60,175 nt of DNA from Saccharopolyspora spinosa NRRL 18395 (GCF_000194155.1 NZ_GL877879.1:1523550-1583724), one strand, 5' to 3'; shown: positions 1-9,430, counted from the stretch's first letter. Translations and numbers: made by a program. Notes: generated from the sequence alone by a model not told the origin.

Positions 1-1377
1 GACCACCTGCAACTCCTCCGCCGACCGTGTCACCGAATCCGCCGACACCGCAGCAACACCCAGACGATGCGAATCCCCACGCCCCGCAACCGAGTCCACA
101 CCGGAATCCCCATCGCGGCCGGTCACCCCACTCGACGACGTCGGCTGCCCCACAGGCACACCACCGTCGGAGTCCACGACAGACCCGGACCTGCCAGACT
201 CCGCCAGCGCCGCATTCGCGGGCACACCAGAAACATTCGGGGTCACCGCCGGCGAGTCCGGCGTCTGCGAGGCATGCACCTCCAGCGGCCGGTTCCCAGG
301 CACATCCACACCATCCACGCCCGCCACTGCCTGATCATCACCGGCAACCAGACTGTACGGCGGAGGCGATGTCACCGACCGGCCCGAACCAAAACCCGCT
401 ACCGCATCAGGATATGCAGGCGGCGGCGTACCCGGCCGTTCCTGCCCAGAACCCTGCATCACCTGAACACCACCCATCGCATCCCCGCCCCTCACACCGC
501 CACCAGCACCCGCCTTACCACCGCCATCAGCACCCTCCTTACCGCCCTGAACATCCTTACTGTCCTTGCCATCCACAACAGCGGACACCACGGGGTCTTT
601 GCCGGAAGGCACCGGCACCGCAGCCGAATCCACCGGCCCGACCGGGAAAACAGAGTCCACATCAGACTGTCTCGAGCCATCCGAGCCATCCGAGCCCTCC
701 GAGGCATCGGAGGCATCGGAGGAGGTGAACGCGCCGTCCTTGTCCGGGGAGCCAGGGATGTGCCCTGTCTGCGACCCAGACCCTGTCCCCAGCAGCGGGG
801 CCTTCTCGTCGCCGAACCCGCCACCATCGGTGGTGTCGGTGGCGGTGCCCTCACGCCGGCTGGTGTCGTCGAGGTAGGGGCTTGGGCCTTGCGGGTGCAG
901 CTTGCCCCGCCACACCAACCCCGCCAGATTGCCCACACCGCTGAACACCGACTCGAACACACCCGCCGTCACCGAGAACGGGTTCCAGGTCACCTCCTGG
1001 CCCGTGGCCGCCAGATACCCCACCTCGCCGAACAACTCACCCAGGCCCTCGGACAACGCCTCCCCCACGCCATGCCCGAACCGTGCCGACCACATGCCCC
1101 GCACCGACATCCCCGCATACACATCCAGATGCTCTCCCACCACGTCGGCGAAGCGGGCCATCGCCGACACCGGATACAACTCCGCGTGCTTGTCCACCGC
1201 TTTCCTGGCCGCTGCCTCCAGAATCTTCTCGTCCACCTCATCGCCCAGTCCCCGCACCAGCACCTTCGTCAACGCGTTGCTCACCAGACCACCCACCGCC
1301 GACAACGGCAGCGACACCAACGCCGAAAACGCCCCCATCCCCGCCGCCTGCTCACTGAGCTTCCCATCCCACTTCAT
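1..1377 (-). CDS. Large low-complexity protein, N-terminal part (3' end outside window)
   Basis: The minus-strand frame is open from an ATG at 1377 to the window edge, giving at least 459 residues. Residues 1 to about 170 are helical and partly hydrophobic, starting MKWDGKLSEQ. After that the protein becomes a Gly/Ser/Asp/Pro-rich linker with short Asp-Ala-Ser and Gly-Ser-Asp repeats near residue 220. This layout resembles very long actinobacterial secreted or type VII-associated proteins, but I recognise no catalytic domain. AAGGA sits 6 bases before the ATG. That start lies only 12 bases from the transposase start at 1389, on the opposite strand, so the native N-terminus may have been removed by the insertion and the present start may be fortuitous. 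Codon use is strongly GC-biased, which supports coding. Function unknown. Confidence 0.6.
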   Translation of the reverse strand, partial: MKWDGKLSEQAAGMGAFSALVSLPLSAVGGLVSNALTKVLVRGLGDEVDEKILEAAARKAVDKHAELYPVSAMARFADVVGEHLDVYAGMSVRGMWSARFGHGVGEALSEGLGELFGEVGYLAATGQEVTWNPFSVTAGVFESVFSGVGNLAGLVWRGKLHPQGPSPYLDDTSRREGTATDTTDGGGFGDEKAPLLGTGSGSQTGHIPGSPDKDGAFTSSDASDASEGSDGSDGSRQSDVDSVFPVGPVDSAAVPVPSGKDPVVSAVVDGKDSKDVQGGKEGADGGGKAGAGGGVRGGDAMGGVQVMQGSGQERPGTPPPAYPDAVAGFGSGRSVTSPPPYSLVAGDDQAVAGVDGVDVPGNRPLEVHASQTPDSPAVTPNVSGVPANAALAESGRSGSVVDSDGGVPVGQPTSSSGVTGRDGDSGVDSVAGRGDSHRLGVAAVSADSVTRSAEELQVV

Positions 1378-1388
1378 GATCCGTCCTT

Positions 1389-2385
1389 GTGCTCGTACAG
1401 ATGATCTACCTGCTCGCTACCCGGACCTTCGCGTGGCTCGCTCTACTATGTCGGTCTACCCCGGCGAAGAACGCCGAGATACTCATCCTGCGGCACGAGG
1501 TCACAGTGCTACGCAGACAGGTCACCCCGCCGAAGCCTGCCTGGCCGGATCGCGCGCCGCTGGCCGCGCTCGCTCGGCTCCTGCCTCAACGACTCCGCGG
1601 CCACCGGATTGTCCCACCACGCACCTTGCTCGCCTGGCATCGGCGCCTGGTCAAACAGAAGTGGACCCAGCCACCCCCACCAGGACACCCGCCGGTACCC
1701 GACGAGCTCCACGACCTGATCACCCGACCCGGCACCGACAACCCCCTGGGGGTCCCGACGCGCACACGACGAACTACGCCGACTGGGATACAAAGTCAGC
1801 GCAGCCACCCCCGGCCGCGTCCTGCCAGCCACCGGGTTCCATCCCAGACAACGCCGACAGGCAGCGCACCACGAATGGACCACATTCCTCAAAGCCCAGG
1901 CAAACGGTCTTCTCGCCACGGACTTCTCTCACATCGACACCATCGGGCTCCAGCGGCTATACGCCCTGTTCGTCATGGAAGTCCGCACCCGCACCGTTCA
2001 CATCCTCGGCGTCACCGCCCACCCCACCGCCGCCTGGGCCACTCAACACGCCCGGCAGCTGCTGTGGCAGCTCGGCGACCGCGCCGCCACATTCACGCAC
2101 CTCATCCGCGACCGCGACCCGAAGTTCACCGCCGCCTTCGACACAATCTTCGCCAGCGAAGGCATCACGGTCACGAAGATCCCGCCGCACAGCCCCAACT
2201 GCAACCCGCACGCGGAACGATTCATACGCTCCGTTCGCGAAGAATGCACCAACCGAGTGCTGACCTTCGACAGAGGTCACGCGGAGAAGATCCGCCAGGA
2301 ACACGCCTGCCACTTCAACACCCATCGGCCCCACCAAGCCCTGTCCTTGCCGAAAACATCATCCACCCTGGTGAGCGGCGTGTAG
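1389..2385 (+). pseudogene. Integrase-core (rve) transposase with one frameshift
   Basis: This is a DDE integrase-type transposase of the IS3/IS481-like group, related to the intact gene at 49961-51046. The first frame, from GTG 1389, encodes the helix-turn-helix part, including EILILRHEVTVLRRQ and LAWHRRLVKQKW. At the run of five C at 1742-1746 the homology jumps by one base. From TGG at 1747 the other frame continues with WGSRRAHDELRRLGY, the rve core (ATDFSHIDT, IRDRDPKF, the ERFIRSVREE glutamate) and the C-terminus (HFNTHRPHQAL), ending at 2385. Removing one C would restore a gene of about 330 residues. It is either a decayed gene or an assembly error. A programmed frameshift is less likely, because no A-rich slippery site is present. 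Confidence 0.8.
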
Positions 2386-2681
2386 GGCGGTTGGGAGATC
2401 GACCGCTGTCGGTGAAGGGGCTCTCGCCTGACTGTCGAACGCTACGGTCCGCCGACGGCGAACTGGAGAAGCTGGACGAGTCGATGGAGATCGATGGCGT
2501 GATGGAGGCACTTGATACGCGGGTGGAGTGGCAGGAAGCAACTCCTTTGGGTGTGGGGGCCAGAACGCCGTGCTGGTGTTCACGACGCGGTGAGGGCCCG
2601 AATGTCCAAGACCTTGTGCCACTCTGCGGCATTTGCGCCGGTGAACGCCGGACAGACCAGCTCGGGCAGTGGTTGTCGATG
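2386..2681. other. Intergenic, no gene seen
   Basis: This stretch lies between the transposase end and the sdhB stop codon. Short frames exist on both strands but have no recognisable motif and no consistent third-position GC bias. I see no convincing terminator hairpin. Confidence 0.5.
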
Positions 2682-3422
2682 TCAGTGCTTACGCAGTGTG
2701 CGAAGGTACTCGCGATTCATGTTGGTGATGCTGAAGAACGGGATCTCCTTCGGACAGGAGGCCACGCACTCACCGCTGTTGGTGCAGCCCCCGAAGCCCT
2801 CGGCGTCCATTGCGGCCACCATGTCCAAAACCCGCGACTCACGCTCGGGCTGCCCCTGCGGCAACAGGTTCAGATGCGTGACCTTCGCCGCCGTGAACAG
2901 CATCGCCGAGCCGTTGGGGCAGGCTGCCACGCAGGCGCCGCAGCCGATGCAGGTCGCGTTTTCGAAGGCGGCGTCGGCGTCGAGCTTCGCCACTCGCGTC
3001 GAGTGCGCCTCGGGAGCCGCACCAGTCGGGGCGGTGATGTAGCCGCCTGCCTGGATGACGCGGTCAAACGAGGACCGGTCGACCACCAGATCCTTGATCA
3101 CCGGGAACGCCCTGGAACGCCAGGGTTCCACGTCGATCACGTCACCGTCCTGGAAGGCGCGCATGTGCAGTTGGCAAGTGGTCGTCTGCTCGGGACCGTG
3201 GGCACGTCCGTTAATGACCACACCGCACATGCCGCAGATACCCTCACGGCAGTCGTGGTCGAACGCCACCGGCTCCTCGCCGGCGAGGACGAGCGACTCG
3301 TTGAGGACGTCCAGCATCTCCAGGAACGACATTTCCGGGGTGATGTTGTCGACCGGATACCCGACCATCTTCCCCGGCGCGTCGGGACTCGCCTGGCGCC
3401 AGATACGCACGGTCAGTTTCAT
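2682..3422 (-). CDS. sdhB: Succinate dehydrogenase/fumarate reductase iron-sulfur subunit
   Basis: This is the electron-transfer subunit that passes electrons from SdhA flavin to the membrane subunit. It has 246 residues, normal for the family. The N-terminal plant-type [2Fe-2S] motif has C58, C63, C66 and C83 (CREGICGMC). The C-terminal ferredoxin part has CIGCGACVAACP at 158-169, followed by C213, C219 and C223 (GGCTNSGECVASCP). The start is ATG 3422, whose ATGA overlaps the sdhA stop, showing translational coupling. An in-frame extension to 3605 would run backwards through sdhA and is rejected. It is the last gene of sdhC-sdhA-sdhB. Confidence 0.95.
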   Translation of the reverse strand: MKLTVRIWRQASPDAPGKMVGYPVDNITPEMSFLEMLDVLNESLVLAGEEPVAFDHDCREGICGMCGVVINGRAHGPEQTTTCQLHMRAFQDGDVIDVEPWRSRAFPVIKDLVVDRSSFDRVIQAGGYITAPTGAAPEAHSTRVAKLDADAAFENATCIGCGACVAACPNGSAMLFTAAKVTHLNLLPQGQPERESRVLDMVAAMDAEGFGGCTNSGECVASCPKEIPFFSITNMNREYLRTLRKH

Positions 3423-5365
3423 GCATAACTCCGCTGGGTTGGGTGAACGTGGTCGAACTGGAGGGCTTCCTTGTGCAAGATCGGGACGTCGGAGGTCCCG
3501 CCGTCGCCGTTGTACTGCCAAGCCGCGACGTGGCTGAAGTGTTCGTCGTCGCGCTGCGCCTCGCCGTTCGGCGTCTGGTGCTCTTCGCGGAAGTGGCCGC
3601 CGCATGATTCTTCGCGCAGGAGCGCGTCGAGGACCATGAGCTCGCCGAACTCGAAGAAATCCGCCACCCGGTTCGCCTTCTCGAGTTCCTTGTTCATCTC
3701 AGCACCCGAACCGGGCACCCTGACCGAACTCCAGAACTCATCGCGCAGCTGGGGAATCCGCTCCAGCGCCTTGCGGAGACCGCTCTCGCTGCGGGCCATC
3801 CCGCAGTGGTCCCAGAGCAGCATGCCCAGTTCACGGTGGAACGAGTCGACGGTGCGGTCGCCGTTGATCGACAGCAGCTTCTGGATACGTTCCTGCACCT
3901 CGTTCCGCACCTTCGTCACCTCGGGGCTCGCAGCGTCGATGGTGTCGAATTCGGTGCAGGCGATGTAGTGGTTCAGCGTGGTCGGCAGCACGAAGTACCC
4001 GTCGGCCAGACCTTGCATCAACGCTGAGGCGCCGAGGCGATTGGCTCCGTGGTCGCTGAAGTTCGCCTCGCCGATCACGAACAGTCCCGGGATCGTGCTC
4101 TGCAGGTCGTAGTCCACCCAGAGCCCACCCATGGTGTAGTGGACGGCGGGGTATATCCGCATCGGTACCCGATAAGGGTCCTCCGCGGTGATGCGGGCGT
4201 ACATGTCGAAGAGATTGCCGTACTTGGCCTCGACCGCAGGGCCTCCCATGCGCGCGATGGCATCGGCGAAGTCGAGGTAGACGCCAAGGCCGCCCGGACC
4301 GACACCGCGCCCGGCATCGCACTGGTTCTTCGCTGCCCGCGAGGCGATGTCACGGGGCACTAAGTTGCCGAACGACGGGTAGATCCGCTCGAGGTAGTAG
4401 TCGCGTTCGTCCTCGGGGATCTGGTTCGGCGGGCGGGTGTCGTCGTTTCGCTTGGGCACCCAGATCCGTCCGTCGTTGCGCAGCGACTCGGACATGAGGG
4501 TGAGCTTCGACTGGTGCTCGCCCGAACGGGGGATGCAAGTCGGGTGGATCTGCGTGTAACAGGGGTTGGCGAGGTACGCGCCGCGCTTGTGCGCGCGCCA
4601 GATCGCTGAGCAATTGCTGCCCTTGGCGTTGGTCGACAGGTAGAAGACGTTGCTGTAGCCGCCAGTAGCCAGCACCACCGCGTCCGCGAGATGGATTTCG
4701 ATCTTGCCGGTAACCAGGTCGCGGGCGACGATGCCGCGGGCGCGCCCGTCGATGACGATCAGATCGAGCATCTCGGTGCGCGGGTGCATCTCGATGTTCC
4801 CGGCGTCGATCTGGCGCGAAAGCGATTGGTAGGCACCGAGGAGCAGTTGCTGACCTGTTTGGCCACGGGCGTAAAAGGTGCGCCGGACCTGCACGCCACC
4901 GAACGAGCGGGTATCCAGCAGCCCGCCGTACTCGCGGGCGAATGGCACGCCCTGCGCGACACACTGGTCGATGATCTCCACCGACACCTGCGCCAGGCGA
5001 TGGACGTTCGACTCACGCGAGCGGAAATCGCCGCCCTTCACCGTGTCGTAGAACAGGCGATAGATCGAATCACCGTCGTTGCGATAGTTCTTCGCGGCGT
5101 TGATGCCACCCTGTGCTGCGACCGAGTGGGCGCGACGCGGTGAGTCCTGGAAGCAAAACTGAATGACCTGATATCCCTGTTCGGCCAGAGTGGCACCCGC
5201 CGATCCGCCGGCCAGACCGGTACCGACCACGATGATCCGGTGCTTACGGCGGTTGGCTGGATTGACCAGCTTGGCGCTGAACCTGCGCTCGTCCCATCGG
5301 CGCTCGACAGGACCGCTGGGGACCGCGGTATCGGCGATCGGGTCGCCCACAGAATAATCGATCAC
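3419..5365 (-). CDS. sdhA: Succinate dehydrogenase/fumarate reductase flavoprotein subunit
   Basis: Catalytic subunit oxidising succinate to fumarate (or the reverse), 648 residues. The FAD Rossmann motif GTGLAGGSAG lies at 48-57. The His of RAHSVAAQGG (about residue 80) is the expected covalent-flavin histidine. Substrate-site and capping-domain signatures are present: HPTCIPRSGEH, YTMGGLWVDYDLQSTIPGLFVIGEANFSDHGANRLGASAL (given as two blocks around GGLWV and GANRLGASAL). It belongs to the long SdhA type that pairs with a single five-helix-like SdhC. It starts one base after the sdhC stop and overlaps sdhB by four bases, so the three genes form one operon. Confidence 0.95.
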   Translation of the reverse strand: MIDYSVGDPIADTAVPSGPVERRWDERRFSAKLVNPANRRKHRIIVVGTGLAGGSAGATLAEQGYQVIQFCFQDSPRRAHSVAAQGGINAAKNYRNDGDSIYRLFYDTVKGGDFRSRESNVHRLAQVSVEIIDQCVAQGVPFAREYGGLLDTRSFGGVQVRRTFYARGQTGQQLLLGAYQSLSRQIDAGNIEMHPRTEMLDLIVIDGRARGIVARDLVTGKIEIHLADAVVLATGGYSNVFYLSTNAKGSNCSAIWRAHKRGAYLANPCYTQIHPTCIPRSGEHQSKLTLMSESLRNDGRIWVPKRNDDTRPPNQIPEDERDYYLERIYPSFGNLVPRDIASRAAKNQCDAGRGVGPGGLGVYLDFADAIARMGGPAVEAKYGNLFDMYARITAEDPYRVPMRIYPAVHYTMGGLWVDYDLQSTIPGLFVIGEANFSDHGANRLGASALMQGLADGYFVLPTTLNHYIACTEFDTIDAASPEVTKVRNEVQERIQKLLSINGDRTVDSFHRELGMLLWDHCGMARSESGLRKALERIPQLRDEFWSSVRVPGSGAEMNKELEKANRVADFFEFGELMVLDALLREESCGGHFREEHQTPNGEAQRDDEHFSHVAAWQYNGDGGTSDVPILHKEALQFDHVHPTQRSYA

Positions 5366-5366
5366 G

Positions 5367-6074
5367 TCAGTTCACCAACCCAGTCATGACGCCGATGGGG
5401 ACGAACACGAAACCCACGGTGAGGGCGACCGCCAGCGTCGAGCCGATCGCCTTGATGGCTTTGTCGCGGGTCGGCCGGTTGACGCCCAGCGTCTGCGAGG
5501 CACTCCAGAAGCCGTGGTTGATGTGGACGCCGAGCAGCACCACCGCCACGATATAGATCAGGTTGATCCACCAAACCTGGAAGTCCTTGACGACGTTGTG
5601 GTAAGGGCTGTTCGGATTGAAATCCGGGTTCACCACGCCCAGCGTCAGATCGAGCAGATGCCAGACAATGAACAGCGCCAGGATGACCCCGCCATAACGC
5701 ATTGTTCGAGTAGCGAAAGTCGCTCGGAGACGTTGCCCATGCGCGTAGCTGACCGGACGAGCCCGGCGGTCGCGGAAGGACAACTGCGCCGCTGCTGTGA
5801 TGTGCAACACCAAAGCGACCAACAGTATCGCTCGCTGGATCCATAGGAACCAGGAGTAGGGCAGCACGGGCTCGCCGATGATACGCAGCCAGGCCGCATA
5901 ACGGTCGAAGTCGGAGGAGCCGAAGAAGACCTTCAAGTTGCCGAGCATGTGCAGGACCAGGAAAAACAACATGATCAGGCCCGTGGCCGCCATTACGGCC
6001 TTCTTCCCGATCGTGGTGCTCCATAGCGAGCGCGCGGACTGGGTGCGCGTCAGAGTGCTGATCACGGTCCGCAC
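5367..6074 (-). CDS. sdhC: Succinate dehydrogenase cytochrome b subunit
   Basis: Membrane anchor of the Sdh complex, which binds haem and quinone. About 235 residues with five hydrophobic segments: AVMAATGLIMLFFLVLHML, WIQRAILLVALVLHITAAA, GGVILALFIVWHLLDLT, WWINLIYIVAVVLLGVHI and STLAVALTVGFVFVPIG. Histidines in several helices (LHMLGNL, VLHITAA, VWHLLD, VHINHG) are typical haem ligands. I chose GTG 6074 (VRTVISTLTR). A longer frame to GTG 6131 would run through the inverted repeat shared with the LysR promoter, so it is less likely, but the start is not certain. First gene of the sdhCAB operon. Confidence 0.9.
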   Translation of the reverse strand: MRTVISTLTRTQSARSLWSTTIGKKAVMAATGLIMLFFLVLHMLGNLKVFFGSSDFDRYAAWLRIIGEPVLPYSWFLWIQRAILLVALVLHITAAAQLSFRDRRARPVSYAHGQRLRATFATRTMRYGGVILALFIVWHLLDLTLGVVNPDFNPNSPYHNVVKDFQVWWINLIYIVAVVLLGVHINHGFWSASQTLGVNRPTRDKAIKAIGSTLAVALTVGFVFVPIGVMTGLVN

Positions 6075-6102
6075 GTTAGATCGCTCGCCAGCATTGATCA
6101 AA

Positions 6103-6139
6103 GATAGGAAACCTCTCACCAGGATAGGCACTCGCTATC
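6103..6139. promoter_or_regulatory. Putative LysR-box in the sdhC/lysR divergent promoter
   Basis: The 73-base gap between sdhC and the LysR gene holds a GATAG-N7-CTATC inverted repeat (6123-6127 and 6135-6139), plus a further GATAGG half-site at 6103-6108. Dyads of this kind between a LysR gene and its divergent target are typical binding sites of the family. Its use here is inferred. Confidence 0.5.
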
Positions 6140-6147
6140 ATGCCTCC

Positions 6148-7071
6148 ATGCAGCTCCACCAGTTGCAATATTTCGTGGCGGTAGTTGACGCACGTCACTT
6201 CACGCGGGCGGCGGCACAGGTGGGCGTGGCCCAACCCTCGCTGTCGCAGCAGATCCGCGCACTTGAACAAAGCCTCGGTGCCCGCCTGTTCCACCGGACC
6301 CGCGGCAACATCGCGCTCACCGATGCCGGCGAGACCCTGCTACCCATCGCCCGGCGCATCCTGGCCGACGCCGACACGGCCCGGCGGGAGATACGCGCGC
6401 TGGACGAACTGCGCGCCGGACGGGTGCGATTGGGGGCGACGCCGTCCCTCTGCACCGGACTGTTGCCTCCCATGGTCGCGGCGTTCCGGCGCGAGCACCC
6501 GGGCATCGAGCTCATCATCCACGAGGGAGGTTCGCGCGACTTACAAACCGAACTGTCCGAGGGCGCCCTCGATCTCGCACTGGTGATCGACTCCCGCCTC
6601 GCAAATGACCCTGTACTGGAGACCATGCCGCTGTTCATCGAGGAACTGGTCGTGGTGTCGCCGCTTGGTGCACCACGACCGGTACGCCGCTCCCATATCA
6701 ACATCCAGGAACTTCAAGGACGTCCGCTGGTGATGTTCCGGCGCGGCTACGACCTCAGAGAGTCGACCATCGCCGCCTGCCGCACCGCCGGTTTCGAACC
6801 CACCCTCGCCATCGAGGGAGGCGAGATGGACGCCGTGCTCGAATTCGTCAACGCCGGCATGGGACTGGCCGTCGTGCCAGCGACCGTAGTTCGAGACCGG
6901 TTCCGCGGAACGCCGATCGCCGACCCTGGCCTGACCCGCACCGTATACCTGGCACAACGGCGCGGCATGGCGCAACCACGCGCCGCACAAGCCCTACAGG
7001 ATGAGATCATCCGCTTTCTCTACGAGACCTCCGCAACAGGACAGTTGCCGCCCGGCGTGCACACCGCTTGA
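6148..7071 (+). CDS. LysR-family transcriptional regulator
   Basis: 307 residues, the usual LysR length. The N-terminal winged helix-turn-helix covers residues 1-60 (MQLHQLQYFVAVVDARHFTR, then AAQVGVAQPSLSQQIRALE). The effector-binding domain follows, with the usual VRLGATPSLCTGLLPP start and EFVNAGMGLAVVP near residue 240. ATG 6148 was chosen because homology begins exactly there, although the frame is open further upstream. The gene diverges from sdhCAB, so it probably controls that operon as well as itself. The effector is unknown. Confidence 0.92.
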   Translation: MQLHQLQYFVAVVDARHFTRAAAQVGVAQPSLSQQIRALEQSLGARLFHRTRGNIALTDAGETLLPIARRILADADTARREIRALDELRAGRVRLGATPSLCTGLLPPMVAAFRREHPGIELIIHEGGSRDLQTELSEGALDLALVIDSRLANDPVLETMPLFIEELVVVSPLGAPRPVRRSHINIQELQGRPLVMFRRGYDLRESTIAACRTAGFEPTLAIEGGEMDAVLEFVNAGMGLAVVPATVVRDRFRGTPIADPGLTRTVYLAQRRGMAQPRAAQALQDEIIRFLYETSATGQLPPGVHTA

Positions 7072-7084
7072 CCGGCGGCTTCTA

Positions 7085-8018
7085 GGGCCTGTTTCAGAAG
7101 TTGATCTCGGTTTGAGATGATCTTCGTGTGGGTCGAGGTGATCTGACGAACGAGCAGTGGGCGAAGATGGAACCGTTGCTGCCCAAGGGTAAGAAGTCGG
7201 GCCGCCCGCCCAAGCATCCGAAACGGCAGCTGATCAACGGTATCCGGTTCCGGGTGCGCACGGGTGTGCAGTGGCGTGACCTGCCGGAGCGATACGGCCC
7301 GTGGCAGACCGTGTATGGGCTGTTCCGGCGCTGGCAGCGCGACGGGACCTGGAAGCGAATCCTGACGCGGCTGCAAGCCCAGGCCGACGCCGAAGGCCTG
7401 ATCACCTGGGATGTCAGCGTGGATTCCACTGTCGCTCGCGCGCACCAGCACGCCGCCGGTGCGCGAAAAAAGGGGCTGAACAGCGGGAACCGCCGGGCGG
7501 GGTTGACACCGAACCGGATGATCACGGAATCGGCCGGTCGCGGGGCGGGCTGACCACCAAGCTGCATATGGCCACTGAGCAGGGTCAGAAGCCGTTGTCG
7601 CTGGTGGTCACGGCGGGGCAGCGGGGTGACTCGCCGCAGTTCCAGCCGGTCTTGGAGCGGATCAGCGTGCCCCGCACTGGTCGGGGCCGGGCGCGGACAC
7701 GTCCGGACCGGGTGCTGGGCGACAAGGCGTACGGTTCGCGCGCCAATCGCTCGTACCTGCGGCGACGGGGCATTCGGTGCACCATTCCCGAGAAAGCGGA
7801 CCAGATCCGTCACCGCAAGAACCGAGGTTCGCGCGGTGGTCGCCGGCCGGCGTTCGACACGGAGATCTACAAGCAGCGTCATGCCGTGGAATGCGGAATC
7901 AACCGGCTCAAGCGGAACCGGGCCGTGGCCACCCGGTACGACAAACTCGCTGTCCGTTACGAGGCCACGGTGGTCATCGCGTCTATCAACGAGTGGCTCT
8001 GACATCTGAAACAGACCC
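7085..8018 (+). mobile_element. IS5-family (IS427-type) insertion sequence
   Basis: The ends are inverted repeats: GGGCCTGTTTCAGA at 7085-7098 and its near-perfect complement at 8005-8018. The element is flanked by the dinucleotide TA (7083-7084 and 8019-8020), which fits the TA target duplication of this group. It carries one transposase made by -1 frameshifting. It sits 13 bases after the LysR stop and does not break an obvious gene. Confidence 0.88.
7128..8002 (+). CDS. IS427-type transposase made by -1 frameshift
   Basis: DDE transposase of about 291 residues made from two overlapping frames. The first frame (7128-7553) holds the DUF4096-type N-terminus (LTNEQWAKMEPLLP, GVQWRDLPERYGPW) and the first catalytic Asp (WDVSVDSTVARAHQH). 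The second frame continues as GLTTKLHMATEQGQ, LGDKAYGSRANR and ERINRL-like HAVECGINRLKRNRAVATRYDK. The switch point is the heptamer A_AAA_AAG at 7466-7472, followed by G's, a classical -1 slippery site. Both frames are otherwise intact, so the element looks active. Confidence 0.9.
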
Positions 8019-8233
8019 TAACCTCATCCTCGCTTGTTCCCTGCGCTGCCACCCCAACCGTGCCTTCTCAAGGCCGAGCCCAGCGGCACCGGTGGTGAAC
8101 AGATTCTTCCACCCAAAACCCATTCACCCCCGAACCACCTCGCAGGGCACGAAGTACTCCGCACGTCCCAACGCGCAGGTCTACCCAGCACACCGACCAC
8201 GGCGGGTTCACGGCCGCGCGGTGGCCAGCCACC

Positions 8234-8575
8234 GTGCCGCGGTTCGCCGCACACGACCAAGTCATCCTCCTAGTCACCGAAGCCGGACAGTGTGCGCTGC
8301 TGGACTTCGAATTCACCGGCCTGTTCCTGCCCGGCTTCGACCTTGCGATCCTGCACACCCTCCTCGCCACCACTCCCGGCGCCCAGGACCGAATCGACAC
8401 CCTCGTATGCGATGCGGGGATTCAGGTGCCGTTCGTGATCAACCAGGACATGGTGCTCTCCCGCGAACTGCGCCTGCACACCGAACTACCCGAGAGCGAT
8501 CTCCGCACGAGCAGACTCGCGCTGCTGCGGGGGCAGTCGGCCCCTCTCCGGCAACGACTGCACGCCGCGCGGTGA
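8234..8575 (+). pseudogene. Phosphotransferase C-terminal remnant
   Basis: The frame carries CALLDFEFTGLFLPGFDLAI, which resembles the metal-binding DFE segment and C-terminal lobe of aminoglycoside/choline-kinase-like phosphotransferases. About 113 residues remain. The ATP-binding lobe and the catalytic HGD loop are absent, and the upstream side is IS-adjacent DNA. Expression is doubtful. It could also be the tail of a related kinase family. Confidence 0.5.
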
Positions 8576-8618
8576 TCGGCGATGCGGATCGCACCGGTGC
8601 ACCGAAACCTGCACGCCG

Positions 8619-9383
8619 TCACTTCGGTGGCATTCGTAGGGCGCCGTCGAGGCGGATTACCTCGCCGTTGATCATCTGGTTGTCGATGATGTGTGCGGCG
8701 AGCGAGGCGAACTCTTCCGGTGTGCCGAGCCTGGGCGGATGGGGTACGCGCTGTTCGAGGGTTTTCCGTGCTCTGTCGGGAAGGCCGAGCATGAGGGGTG
8801 TGGCGAAGATGCCCGGGGCGATGGTGTTCACGCGGATCCCGTGTTCGGCCAGGTCACGCGCGGCGCTGAGCGTCAGCGCGGCGATACCGCCTTTGCTGGC
8901 GGCATAAGCGGCTTGGCCGATCTGGCCGTCGTAGGCGGAGATCGAGGAGGTCATGATCACGGCGCCTCGGTCGCCGTCGACCGGTTCGTTCGCGGACATC
9001 CGCGCGGCGGCGAGTCTGAGCACGTTGACCGTGCCGACGAGGTTGATGTCCAGCACCTGTTTGAACTCGTCGAGCGAGAGCGGGCCGCCGCTTCCCAGGA
9101 TCCGCCCCGGTGTCGCGATCCCGGCGCACGTGATGACCACTCGCAGCCCGCCGAATTCCTCAGCGGCATCGAGTGCACGTGACACTCCCGCTTCTTCTCG
9201 AACATCGGCGGGCACGAAAACCGCGCGTTCTCCAAGGGCGTCAGCTAGCGACTGACCTGAGGAGCAGGGCAGGTCGGCGATGACGACCGAAGCGCCTTCG
9301 CGGTACAGGCGCCGCACGGTCGCTTCGCCGAGACCAGAAGCACCTCCAGTCACCACAGCCGCCATTGTCGGATCAATGCGCAT
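8619..9383 (-). CDS. SDR-family oxidoreductase (3-hydroxyacyl-CoA dehydrogenase-like)
   Basis: Short-chain dehydrogenase of 254 residues. The NAD-binding motif TGGASGLG is near residues 12-19. NxxG appears as ITCAGIATPG, and the catalytic Ser-Tyr-Lys as SSISAYDGQIGQAAYAASKGG (Ser in TSSIS, Y-x-x-x-K in YAASK). The sequence resembles the HSD17B10 type, which oxidises 3-hydroxyacyl-CoA. AGGAGA lies 5 bases upstream of ATG 9383. It is the last gene of an operon with two acyl-CoA synthetases and a crotonase, which fits a beta-oxidation role. The exact substrate is unknown. Confidence 0.88.
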   Translation of the reverse strand: MRIDPTMAAVVTGGASGLGEATVRRLYREGASVVIADLPCSSGQSLADALGERAVFVPADVREEAGVSRALDAAEEFGGLRVVITCAGIATPGRILGSGGPLSLDEFKQVLDINLVGTVNVLRLAAARMSANEPVDGDRGAVIMTSSISAYDGQIGQAAYAASKGGIAALTLSAARDLAEHGIRVNTIAPGIFATPLMLGLPDRARKTLEQRVPHPPRLGTPEEFASLAAHIIDNQMINGEVIRLDGALRMPPK

Positions 9384-9430
9384 GTTTCTCCTGGAATCGC
9401 GTGGGTTTCGGAAGCTGGCGAGTGCGTTAG

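Noticed and set aside
27..2263. Long plus-strand frames over the first 2.2 kb, rich in Pro, His and Arg
   Set aside because: They are antisense or out-of-frame shadows of the GC-rich minus-strand gene and of the transposase; composition is typical of shadows.
2315..3042. Short frames on both strands between the transposase and within sdhB
   Set aside because: No family motif; the plus frames are antisense to sdhB.
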